From: Planctomycetota bacterium
GTDB taxonomy: Bacteria > Planctomycetota > PUPC01
NCBI GenBank assembly: GCA_003559755.1
Contig: PWKM01000244.1
Span: forward strand, 1 to 21,699
DNA length: 21,699 bases
Direction: 5' to 3'
In this document: positions 6,366 through 13,842 of the stretch, in pieces
Numbering within the stretch: position 1 is the first letter of the stretch
How the letters are laid out: each line of letters starts with the position of its first letter
The notes under the pieces: generated by a model
Told to the model about the DNA's origin: nothing
What the model saw: only the letters and a program-made list of their open reading frames with translations
The model's database searches: none
Translations under genes and position numbers: made by a program

Positions 6366-7858
6366 GCAACGAACAACCGGACGAGCAAATACACGCCATA
6401 CACCTGCCCCGTCTGAACGTGAACGAAGATACCGCCATCGTGGTGGGGTGGGCTGTCGATGACGGAGAGAAGGTCGGCCCGGGCGATATCGTCTGCACCG
6501 TCGAGACGAACAAGGCCGCCGTCGATTTGGAGGCCGAGGCCGAGGGCTTCCTCCGGCACCGGATACAGCCCGGCCAGGAGTGCGCGGTCGGCCAGGTGCT
6601 CGGGTTTGTCACCGAACGGCCCGACTCCCCCCTGCCGGAACCAGAGGACGTGGCGGCTCCGAAATCAGCCGCGTCGCCCGAGGAGGCCCGACCGCCCAGG
6701 GCGAGGGCGACACTGAAGGCCCGCCGCCTGGCCGCCGAGTTCGGTGTCGACCTCGATCAGGTGAAACCACAGGGGGTTATCCGTGAAGAGGATGTCCGCC
6801 GGTTCGTCGAATCGGCCGAACCCACGGCCGGCCCTTCAGAAAAAACCGGGGCGGGCAAGCGATATGCCGCGATGATTCTGGGCACCGGGTCCTATCTTCC
6901 TGAACGTGTGCTCACCAACAACGACGTCATATCAATCGCGAATATCAACAGCAGCGACGAGTGGATTCGCAAGCGGGTCGGCGTAGTCGAGCGGCGATTC
7001 GCAGCCGACGATGAGGCGACGTCGGACCTCGCCATCCAGGCCGCCCGGCGGGCGCTCGACGCGGCGGACGTTCGTCCCGAGGAACTCGATATGATCGTCC
7101 TGGCCACCACGGTCCCGGACCGCATCTTCCCCGGCACCGCGTGTATCGTCCAGGGCGAACTCGGCGCCCCGAACGCCATGGCCTTCGACCTGCCCGTGAT
7201 GTGCACGGGCACGGTCTACGCCATCGATATCGTCCGCCGGTACATCGAGGACGGTTCGGCCGAGTCCGCCCTGATCATCGGCTCGGAAGTCTATTCCCGG
7301 ATGCTCGATTTTACCGATCGCAACTCGTGCATCTATTTCGGCGACGGGGCCGGAGCGATGGTACTCGGCCGGGCACCGGCCGGCGAACCCGGCATCCTCA
7401 CCTCATACGTACAGACCGACGGAAGCGGGTACGAGACGATAACCGCCCCGGCCGGGGGGACGCGAATGCCCGCCAGCATCGAAACGGTGCAGCACGGCCT
7501 GCACTACTTCCAGATGAAGCCGAAACACGTATGGGAGTTTGCCACTCGAGCGTTCCCGCGAGCAGTGCGGACCGCCCTCGAACGGGCGAACCTGACCGTG
7601 GACGATATCGACTTCCTCGTCGCACACCAGGCGAACATCAACATCATCAAGTTCGGGATGGACGCCCTCGGCATTCCTATGTCGAAGACGTACACCACGC
7701 TCGACCGCTACGGCAATACATCTGGGGCGTCGGTGGCTATTACCCTCGACGAAGCGAACCGCAAGGGCCTGATCCGACGCGGCGACCTGGTGGTGCTCGT
7801 CGCGTTCGGCGGGGGACTCGCCTGGGGCTCGGCCGTTCTGCGGTGGACGGGCGGATAA
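6362..7858 (+). CDS. Fusion: lipoyl domain + E1/E3-binding domain + ketoacyl-ACP synthase III
   Basis: A 498-residue protein starting at the ATG of the ATGA overlap with E1 beta. Residues ~10-85 are a lipoyl (biotinyl-like) domain with ETNKA and the lipoylation site Lys51. An Ala/Pro-rich linker (~87-112) leads to a peripheral-subunit-binding domain (~114-151, KARRLAAEFGVDLDQV, then EEDVRRFVE), which in E2 proteins holds E1 or E3. From ~168 to the end is a full FabH-like KAS III: Cys281 in PVMCTGTVYA, His422 in VAHQAN, Asn452 in GNTSGAS, with the usual 30-residue His-Asn gap. The E2 acyltransferase domain (HHxxxDG) is absent. FabH normally condenses acyl-CoA with malonyl-ACP. I infer the acyl group formed by E1 on Lys51-lipoate passes directly to Cys281. 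No sequence error is needed to explain the fusion: the frame is continuous through both junctions. Confidence 0.93.
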   Translation: MSNEQPDEQIHAIHLPRLNVNEDTAIVVGWAVDDGEKVGPGDIVCTVETNKAAVDLEAEAEGFLRHRIQPGQECAVGQVLGFVTERPDSPLPEPEDVAAPKSAASPEEARPPRARATLKARRLAAEFGVDLDQVKPQGVIREEDVRRFVESAEPTAGPSEKTGAGKRYAAMILGTGSYLPERVLTNNDVISIANINSSDEWIRKRVGVVERRFAADDEATSDLAIQAARRALDAADVRPEELDMIVLATTVPDRIFPGTACIVQGELGAPNAMAFDLPVMCTGTVYAIDIVRRYIEDGSAESALIIGSEVYSRMLDFTDRNSCIYFGDGAGAMVLGRAPAGEPGILTSYVQTDGSGYETITAPAGGTRMPASIETVQHGLHYFQMKPKHVWEFATRAFPRAVRTALERANLTVDDIDFLVAHQANINIIKFGMDALGIPMSKTYTTLDRYGNTSGASVAITLDEANRKGLIRRGDLVVLVAFGGGLAWGSAVLRWTGG

Positions 7859-8012
7859 CCGCCGCATCCATCAACCGCTCGAATACAAGGTCGTCATTGC
7901 CACCCCGGTTGATAGAACTCGCCGATCGACAAACCGCCCGCCTGCCGACGATCTGACTGACACGGCCCGTCGCACCGCTCTGTCGCTGCACAAACGCACG
8001 CATTAACTCGGT
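7859..8012. other. Intergenic stretch after the KAS III fusion
   Basis: No gene is visible. It holds an 8-bp perfect inverted repeat, ATCAACCG at 7870-7877 and CGGTTGAT at 7906-7913, separated by 28 bases, and a short GGCGG/CCGCC stem at 7850-7863 that spans the stop codon. Neither is followed by a T tract, so no intrinsic terminator can be claimed. Confidence 0.5.
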
Positions 8013-8041
8013 TTGATCGATCTGCGGGGTTCTGATATCAT
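8013..8041 (+). promoter_or_regulatory. Probable promoter of secA
   Basis: TTGATC (8013-8018), a 17-base spacer and TATCAT (8036-8041). The predicted start near 8048 gives secA a leader of about 227 bases, unusual in a window where other leaders are 30-50 bases. Confidence 0.45.
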
Positions 8042-8047
8042 ATAAAA

Positions 8048-8274
8048 AGCCAATTACGGTGAAGAATTCGCCTGTTGAGGGCGATATGAGGGCTGTTTGT
8101 GGCGTTGCCGGTGGATCACCATCGAACCGATCATCCAGCCCGAACAAGCTGTTCTTATGACGCGGCTCCCCGGCTCGAAAAGCGGGGCGCAGCGCAATAC
8201 GAAACGAATTTCAACCGAAGAAAACCTGCGGCTGCTTTCTCGGATGCCGCTTCGGAATCGAGGTTATTGTCGAT
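8048..8274 (+). promoter_or_regulatory. Long secA leader with a short upstream reading frame and hairpin
   Basis: The leader contains a 24-codon reading frame at 8086-8160, with a GAGGG ribosome-site-like stretch four bases before its ATG. Five bases after its stop comes a GC-rich hairpin (8165-8172 with 8183-8190, seven of eight pairs, 10-base loop). A second open frame from a TTG at 8097 runs to 8282 and overlaps the secA start by eight bases. In E. coli, secA is controlled by translation of the upstream secM; a comparable leader-based control is possible here, but neither peptide resembles SecM and there is no arrest motif I can recognise. Confidence 0.35.
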
Positions 8275-11200
8275 ATGAGTGAGATGCCGACAGGAATCCC
8301 GCAAAGTTCCTTCCTGGAGAAACTTCGTTCCCTGGCGGAGACGGTGCCGAACTACTTCGGCCGTTTCCTCGACTCGGTGTTCCGGCTCATCCTCGGCGGG
8401 ACCGCCGTCGAACGAACCCTTGCCAAGATGCAGCCGACCATCGACGCCATCAACGCCCTCGAACCGGAGTTGATGAAACTGTCCGACCAGCAGTTGGCAT
8501 CCAAGACGGACGAGTTTCGCAATCGGTATGCCGACGGCGAGACACTCGATGACCTCCTGGTCGAGGCGTTCGCCGTGGTCCGCGAAGCCGCACGACGGGT
8601 CGAGGGCCACCCCTATCCGAAGCGCCACTATGATGTCCAGCTCCTCGGCGGGATTGTTCTCCACCGCGGTATGATCGCCGAGATGATCACCGGCGAGGGC
8701 AAGACGCTGGTCGCCACGCTGCCCGCATACCTGAACGCACTCACCGGGAAGAGCGTGCACGTGGTCACGGTCAACGACTATCTTGCCCGGCGCGATGCGG
8801 CCTGGATGAGCCCGGTTTACGAGTTCCTCGGCCTGTCAGTCGGAGCCATCCAGTCCGAGATGGACCCGCGCCAACGCGGCCCGGTCTATGCCTGCGACAT
8901 CGTGTACGGCACCAACAACGAGTTCGGCTTCGATTACCTCCGGGACAACATGAAACTGCGGGCGGAGGACCAGGCCCAGCGCGAGTTGCACTACGCGATC
9001 ATCGACGAGGTAGACAGCGTCCTCATCGACGAAGCACGCACCCCGCTGATCATATCGGGAGCCGGCGAAGGGGCGACGGACAAATACTACGTGGCCAACC
9101 GGGCCGCACAACGGCTACGCAAGGGCGACCACTACGAGGTCAAGGAAAAAGAACGCTCCGTCGTCCTCACCGAGGAAGGGATTCTGACCGCACAGAAGCT
9201 GTGCGGAGTCACCGACTTCTATACCGGGAAGAACATCGAATGGCCGCATTTCATGGACAACGCCCTGAAGGCCAAGGAGCTCTATCAGCGCGACAAGGAG
9301 TATGTGGTTCGCGAGGGGCAAGTCATCATCGTCGATCAGTTCACCGGCCGGTTGATGCCGGGACGCCGGTGGAGCGATGGGCTGCACCAGGCAGTCGAGG
9401 CCAAAGAGAACCTGCAGGTTCAGGAAGAAAACCAGACACTGGCCACAATTACCTTCCAGAACTTCTTCCGGCTCTACAACAAGCTGTCCGGTATGACCGG
9501 GACGGCGATGACCGAGGCGGGCGAGTTCGCCAAGATTTACGACCTGGAGGTCATCCCGATCCCGCCCAACAGGCCACTGCGCCGACAGAACCACCCCGAT
9601 ATCATCTACGCGACCGACAAGGACAAGGTCGAGGCGATCATCGAGGAGATCGCTCGGATTCACCAGCTCGGCAGGCCGGTGCTGGTCGGAACCATCTCCG
9701 TCGAACGGTCCGAGATGCTGTCCGAGCGACTGAAACGCCGGGGCATCAAGCACGATGTCCTGAACGCGAAATACCACAAGAAAGAATCGCTGGTCGTCGC
9801 CCAGGCGGGCGAACCCGGTGCCGTCACCATCGCCACCAACATGGCCGGGCGAGGCACCGACATCGTGCTCGGCGGCAACCCGACCCTCGCTCTCCAGGGG
9901 GAGCTCGAGGTCCGACATCATCGCACGGAAACCGAATCGCGCGACCTGATAAACGTCTTCCGATATGCCAAACGGTTCACTGAATCGCCACCGGACGAAC
10001 CCGCCCAGATCGTCTTGCCGGGTCTTCCTCCGGGCGAACGGGCGGTGTGGGACCCGCATCTCCAGCCGGGAGAGAATATACACCGCATTGCCGGCCAGTT
10101 GGGCATCGATCTCGAACCGGACCTCGGGGCAAAACTGCTCGCGCGGCTGAACGAACTGGAAGACCAGGCCGAGGCCGATCACAAGAACATCGTCGAGCTC
10201 GGCGGGCTGCACATCGTCGGGACAGAGCGCCACGAGTCTCGCCGGATCGACAACCAGCTTCGCGGACGGGCGGGCCGCCAGGGCGATCCCGGCTCATCTC
10301 GATTCTTCCTCTCGCTTGAAGACGACCTGATGCGGATCTTTATGGGCGACTGGGTCCGCGGGTTCATGCAGAAGACCGGGCTGAGCGACGGCCAGGAGAT
10401 CGAGTCGGGCATGGTCAGCCGGGCGATCGAACGGGCCCAGAAGAAAGTCGAGGAGCAGAACTTCAATTACAGGAAGCAGGTCCTCGAATATGACGAGGTG
10501 ATGAACGAGCAGCGGAAGCTGGTGTACAGCGAGCGGCAGGCGGTGCTCGAAGCGTTTCGGGAACGGCCGGCCGACGAGATTGCCCGCGAGGTCATCAATG
10601 ATTTCATCGCCCCCGAGTGGCTTCGGGGCGACGATGTAGAACTCGAGCGCTCGTTCCAGCCGGCGGCGTCGGCCGTCCGGGCCGCGGCCGGCGTCGCCGT
10701 CGAGCCCGACGCATGGAGGTCCGGGACACTGCGGACATTCAGCGAGAACGTCGCCGAACAAGCCGCCGCAAACGGGCGACCGAAACCGGAGGAGATCGAG
10801 GCACGGGCAAAACAGGCCGTTACCGAGGTCGTCGGCCCCCTGGAAAATGCCCGCCGCGGCACCCGCGAAGAACAACGAGCAGGGTTCAATCGGCTCGGCT
10901 TCGACAGCCGACTTGACTGGGACGATCTGTTCGCCCAAAAGCTCATCGCGAAGCTCTCGGAGGCGGTCGAGCTGGCCGAAACGAAAGACCTGGTCCGCGA
11001 CTGGGCCCGCCGCGGCCTCCACGCAGACCTGCCCGTCCTCGGTGCTGATACGTGGGACTACGACACCTTCAAAGAATGGATCGGCGACCTGCCCTGCCGG
11101 GTGGACGGAACCGAATGGCCCGGGCTGTTGGGGCGGCCGGAGAAGATCGAACCCCTGGTGGCCGAGCGACTGACCGAAGGGTTTGGAGAGATGCCGGCCG

Positions 11201-13233
11201 GCCAGGTCATCGACACGCTGGTCACTCGCGCCGTCCGGCTTTACGTCGATTCGGACTTCTTTCGCCGCCGCCCGTCGGCGATGCGGCTCTCGTTATGGGT
11301 CGAGTGCCGGTTCGGCGTTCGGATTTCACCGCCCGAGTTCGAGGAGATCGCCGATGAGGCCGCCAACCGGGTGGCCGAGGAACTCGCGGCGAGCAAAGCA
11401 GAGCAACTGGACGAGCCGGAAGGAGTCACGCTCTACTGGCACTACCCCGCCATCTTCAACGCGGTTACCGAGACGCTCAAGTCGGACGGCAGGGATTTCG
11501 ACGGCCTGGCACGCCGCCTCCGCGAGGATTTCGGAGTTCGGATCGACGGGTTCGATTTGAGCAAGTTCCCCGGCGAAGAGATGGTCGAGACGGTTGCCAA
11601 CGCGATCGATGAGAGCAAGGCGCCGAACATCTATTGCAGTGGGCTGGACGAGATCATCGCCCGGATGCTGCAAGAGGTGATCGACAGTTCGGTCGGGCTC
11701 TATCTCACCGCCGAGGACGCCCCGGAGGAACGCAACTTCGAGCCGCTGGTCAACTGGGCGGAACGGCTCGGGCTGCACATCACCAAGGAACAGTGGCTCG
11801 CTCTCACCCGGCAGGAACTCCCTGTGCTTTTCGGCAGCCAGGTACTCGAACTGCCCGAGGAAGACGCCCTGGACTTCGCCAGAAATTGTGTGCGTTCATC
11901 GGTGGAAGAATTCCTCACAAGCGAAGCATTTGCAGAGGACCCGTCTTACGAACACCTCGCGGCGTGGTCGCGCGGCCGGTTCAGCTTTGCTTCCTCGCCC
12001 ATCAAGCTCGACAGTGCCCTTTCCAAGAAAGTGGACAGCAAACGAAGCGAGGCGAAAGAGACCCTCATCGAGCACTTGAACAAGGAAGTCGAGGCGGAAG
12101 GATGGGACCAACCCGAAGTCATCGACCAGCTGGTCGCCGACGCGATGGCCGCCTATTTCGCGACCTCCGTGGGGACCGAAGAGATCGCTCTCGAACCGCT
12201 CGCGCGGTGGGTCAACTCGAAACTGCACATTTCGGTGCCCGCCGCGCAGATGCAAGAGACGATGGATATCGACGAGCGGACGCTCACGCACCTGGTGTGC
12301 GAGCGGGCACAGAACTCGCTGGCCCGCAAGCAGCCGGCGAGGATTGTCACAGACGTGATCACTGCCGCCGTCGACTGCTTCCTCCCGCCACAGACCTTGC
12401 CCGACACATGGTACGCCGAGGCCTTCCAGGATTGGCTGAAGCGATCGGGGCTCGATGGCTACCTCGATATCTACGAGCTTCTGGAATCGGTGAACTCCGA
12501 CCTCCTCGACGTATTTGTCGAAGCGGCCATGGCCGGATACAAGGAGCGCTCGCCGCAGGCGGTGGCTGTGGACGCGGCCCGACACGTGGGCGGCATCTTC
12601 CTGCACTCCGACCTGAACGACGAGGGCCGCAATTTCGCCGGACTCGGCGCAAAGATCAATCGCAAGTTCGGACTCGGCCTGGACGCCTTCGAGCTGAGCA
12701 AGCTGCCGTCGACGGAAGTCCGCGAACTGATCGAGGAACGGGCATTCATCGCGCTCGAAAAACGGACGCGCGAGATGGGGAGGCGGCAGCTCCATTGGGC
12801 GGCCCGCGTCCTGATCCTCCAGGCGATCGACTCGCGCTGGAAGGACCATCTGGAGCTGATGGACCATCTCAAGAGCGGCATTGGGATGCGCGGCTACGCC
12901 CAAATCGATCCAAAGATCGCCTACAAGAAGGAGGGCTACGAGGCGTTCGAGGCGATGGTGGACAGCATCCACGAGGAGGTCAGCGACATGCTGCTCAAGG
13001 TGCGGGTCGAACTGGGCACGGAAGTCGAGGAAGAGGAAGAAGACCTCAACCTCGTCCACAGTTCGGTGAACGCCTACGAACAGGCGGAAGCCGAGAGACA
13101 GGCCGCCGGGGCGGCGGGCAAGTCGGGCAGCGTGAGGCGGCCGGTACGGGCAGCCGACGAGCCTGGACGGAATGACCCCTGTCCTTGCGGCAGTGGCAAG
13201 AAGTATAAAAGCTGTTGCATGAAAAAAGGATGA
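8275..13233 (+). CDS. secA: Giant preprotein translocase ATPase SecA
   Basis: A 1652-residue SecA, about 750 longer than usual. It is the ATP motor that pushes preproteins through SecYEG. Motifs in order: Walker A GEGKT with Lys143, DEVDSVLIDEARTPLIISG from 244, MAGRGTDIVLGG from 523, GTERHESRRIDNQLRGRAGRQ from 649, scaffold helix start EYDEVMNEQRK at ~738, then, after a huge insertion, IDSRWKDHLELMDHLKSGI from ~1518 and the YAQIDPKIAYKKEG segment. The C-terminus has an acidic stretch and a zinc SEC-C motif, CPCGSGKKYKSCC at 1636-1648. Between ~925 and ~1500 lie about eight degenerate ~75-residue repeats at the site of the helical wing domain, and NBD2 has about 70 additional residues between 535 and 640. 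The frame is intact throughout, so this is not an assembly artefact by sequence evidence alone. ATG 8284 is an alternative start. Confidence 0.97.
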   Translation: MSEMPTGIPQSSFLEKLRSLAETVPNYFGRFLDSVFRLILGGTAVERTLAKMQPTIDAINALEPELMKLSDQQLASKTDEFRNRYADGETLDDLLVEAFAVVREAARRVEGHPYPKRHYDVQLLGGIVLHRGMIAEMITGEGKTLVATLPAYLNALTGKSVHVVTVNDYLARRDAAWMSPVYEFLGLSVGAIQSEMDPRQRGPVYACDIVYGTNNEFGFDYLRDNMKLRAEDQAQRELHYAIIDEVDSVLIDEARTPLIISGAGEGATDKYYVANRAAQRLRKGDHYEVKEKERSVVLTEEGILTAQKLCGVTDFYTGKNIEWPHFMDNALKAKELYQRDKEYVVREGQVIIVDQFTGRLMPGRRWSDGLHQAVEAKENLQVQEENQTLATITFQNFFRLYNKLSGMTGTAMTEAGEFAKIYDLEVIPIPPNRPLRRQNHPDIIYATDKDKVEAIIEEIARIHQLGRPVLVGTISVERSEMLSERLKRRGIKHDVLNAKYHKKESLVVAQAGEPGAVTIATNMAGRGTDIVLGGNPTLALQGELEVRHHRTETESRDLINVFRYAKRFTESPPDEPAQIVLPGLPPGERAVWDPHLQPGENIHRIAGQLGIDLEPDLGAKLLARLNELEDQAEADHKNIVELGGLHIVGTERHESRRIDNQLRGRAGRQGDPGSSRFFLSLEDDLMRIFMGDWVRGFMQKTGLSDGQEIESGMVSRAIERAQKKVEEQNFNYRKQVLEYDEVMNEQRKLVYSERQAVLEAFRERPADEIAREVINDFIAPEWLRGDDVELERSFQPAASAVRAAAGVAVEPDAWRSGTLRTFSENVAEQAAANGRPKPEEIEARAKQAVTEVVGPLENARRGTREEQRAGFNRLGFDSRLDWDDLFAQKLIAKLSEAVELAETKDLVRDWARRGLHADLPVLGADTWDYDTFKEWIGDLPCRVDGTEWPGLLGRPEKIEPLVAERLTEGFGEMPAGQVIDTLVTRAVRLYVDSDFFRRRPSAMRLSLWVECRFGVRISPPEFEEIADEAANRVAEELAASKAEQLDEPEGVTLYWHYPAIFNAVTETLKSDGRDFDGLARRLREDFGVRIDGFDLSKFPGEEMVETVANAIDESKAPNIYCSGLDEIIARMLQEVIDSSVGLYLTAEDAPEERNFEPLVNWAERLGLHITKEQWLALTRQELPVLFGSQVLELPEEDALDFARNCVRSSVEEFLTSEAFAEDPSYEHLAAWSRGRFSFASSPIKLDSALSKKVDSKRSEAKETLIEHLNKEVEAEGWDQPEVIDQLVADAMAAYFATSVGTEEIALEPLARWVNSKLHISVPAAQMQETMDIDERTLTHLVCERAQNSLARKQPARIVTDVITAAVDCFLPPQTLPDTWYAEAFQDWLKRSGLDGYLDIYELLESVNSDLLDVFVEAAMAGYKERSPQAVAVDAARHVGGIFLHSDLNDEGRNFAGLGAKINRKFGLGLDAFELSKLPSTEVRELIEERAFIALEKRTREMGRRQLHWAARVLILQAIDSRWKDHLELMDHLKSGIGMRGYAQIDPKIAYKKEGYEAFEAMVDSIHEEVSDMLLKVRVELGTEVEEEEEDLNLVHSSVNAYEQAEAERQAAGAAGKSGSVRRPVRAADEPGRNDPCPCGSGKKYKSCCMKKG
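11032..12774 (+). repeat. Eight degenerate ~75-residue repeats inside SecA
   Basis: Protein-level repeat of a helical module, seen by eye. Each unit opens with an aromatic/Leu pattern such as RNFEPLVNW, SYEHLAAW, IALEPLARW, YAEAFQDW, RDFDGLARRL or RNFAGLGAKI, continues with a short rf-g-v-x-i stretch and a helix rich in Glu, and ends with a helix leading to the next unit. The aligned Trp (or its replacement) falls at residues 935, 1008, 1081, 1161, 1231, 1312, 1387 and 1460, giving spacings of 73, 73, 80, 70, 81, 75 and 73. The last unit runs straight into the canonical SecA helix before IDSRW. DNA identity between units is low, so the duplication is old. Confidence 0.75.
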
Positions 13234-13270
13234 GAGTCCGGCCACACAGTTTTTCACCGCATCCCGGTTG

Positions 13271-13299
13271 TTGACACATTGCCGGGCCGGTTCTAAAAT
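13271..13299 (+). promoter_or_regulatory. Promoter of the FHA-domain gene
   Basis: TTGACA (13271-13276), a 17-base spacer and TAAAAT (13294-13299). The predicted start near 13306 leaves a leader of about 38 bases with a GAGG ribosome site before the ATG at 13344. Confidence 0.7.
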
Positions 13300-13343
13300 A
13301 ATTCGTCGTTATTACATTTCTGACAGGAGCTTGCGAGGTTGGC

Positions 13344-13712
13344 ATGCCGCTGCTCCGGGTGATTGTCGGTGCTGATCAGGGAAAGACCGTACGGGTTGAC
13401 GACCAGCCGGTGACCATCGGTCGATCGGCCGACTGCGGTCTGCAGATGACCGACGAGCACGTCTCACACATCCACGCCGTGATCGAACCGTTCGAACAGG
13501 GCTACCGGGTCCGCGATCTCGAGAGCTCCCCGGGCACGTCGGTCAACGGCCGAAAGATCACGGACTACAATCTGGTCTTCGGCGACATCATCAAGGTCGG
13601 CGCGTCGCTCGTTCTGTTTGGCTCCGGTACCAGCACGGCTCTGTCCGGCACTGTCGGTCATGCCGAGACCCGCCTGCCCGGAGAACAGGACCTTCCCGAA
13701 CCGCCCGACTGA
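13344..13712 (+). CDS. FHA-domain protein
   Basis: A 122-residue protein made of one forkhead-associated domain (about residues 4-92) and a short Pro/Glu-rich tail. FHA domains bind phosphothreonine peptides. The signature residues are present: GRSADCGLQMTDEHVSHIHA with Gly27, Arg28, Ser29 and the His of the SxxH motif, then SSPGTSVNG with the Thr-x-x-Asn-Gly turn. No transmembrane segment or catalytic domain is attached, so it is probably a soluble phospho-reader that works with a Ser/Thr kinase encoded elsewhere. It has its own promoter and lies in a small convergent pair with the next gene. There is no sequence link to SecA beyond proximity. Confidence 0.92.
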   Translation: MPLLRVIVGADQGKTVRVDDQPVTIGRSADCGLQMTDEHVSHIHAVIEPFEQGYRVRDLESSPGTSVNGRKITDYNLVFGDIIKVGASLVLFGSGTSTALSGTVGHAETRLPGEQDLPEPPD

Positions 13713-13842
13713 GAGCCGACGGCCAGATCGATCCGCGCATCTACCGTACCAGAGTAATCGTTCGAGATGGACCAGGAGCGCGGCCAGTCACTCCGCCACT
13801 CTCCCCTGCCCTTTCGTTTGTCGTCCGCGTGGCTCGCGTTCT

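Noticed and set aside
7870..7913. 8-bp inverted repeat as a terminator for the KAS III operon
   Set aside because: The loop is 28 bases and there is no T tract afterwards, so it is listed only as an intergenic repeat.
8097..8282. 61-residue frame from a TTG overlapping the secA start, as a gene
   Set aside because: Weak start, no ribosome site and no domain; kept only as part of the leader observation.
11634..13257. Long open frames inside secA (plus 513 aa and minus 453 aa)
   Set aside because: Low-complexity Arg/Gly-rich or reverse-frame translations of the secA coding region with no domain or ribosome site.
13264..13287. CCCGG/CCGGG stem downstream of secA as a terminator
   Set aside because: The five-pair stem has a 14-base loop, no T tract, and overlaps the -35 box of the FHA promoter.
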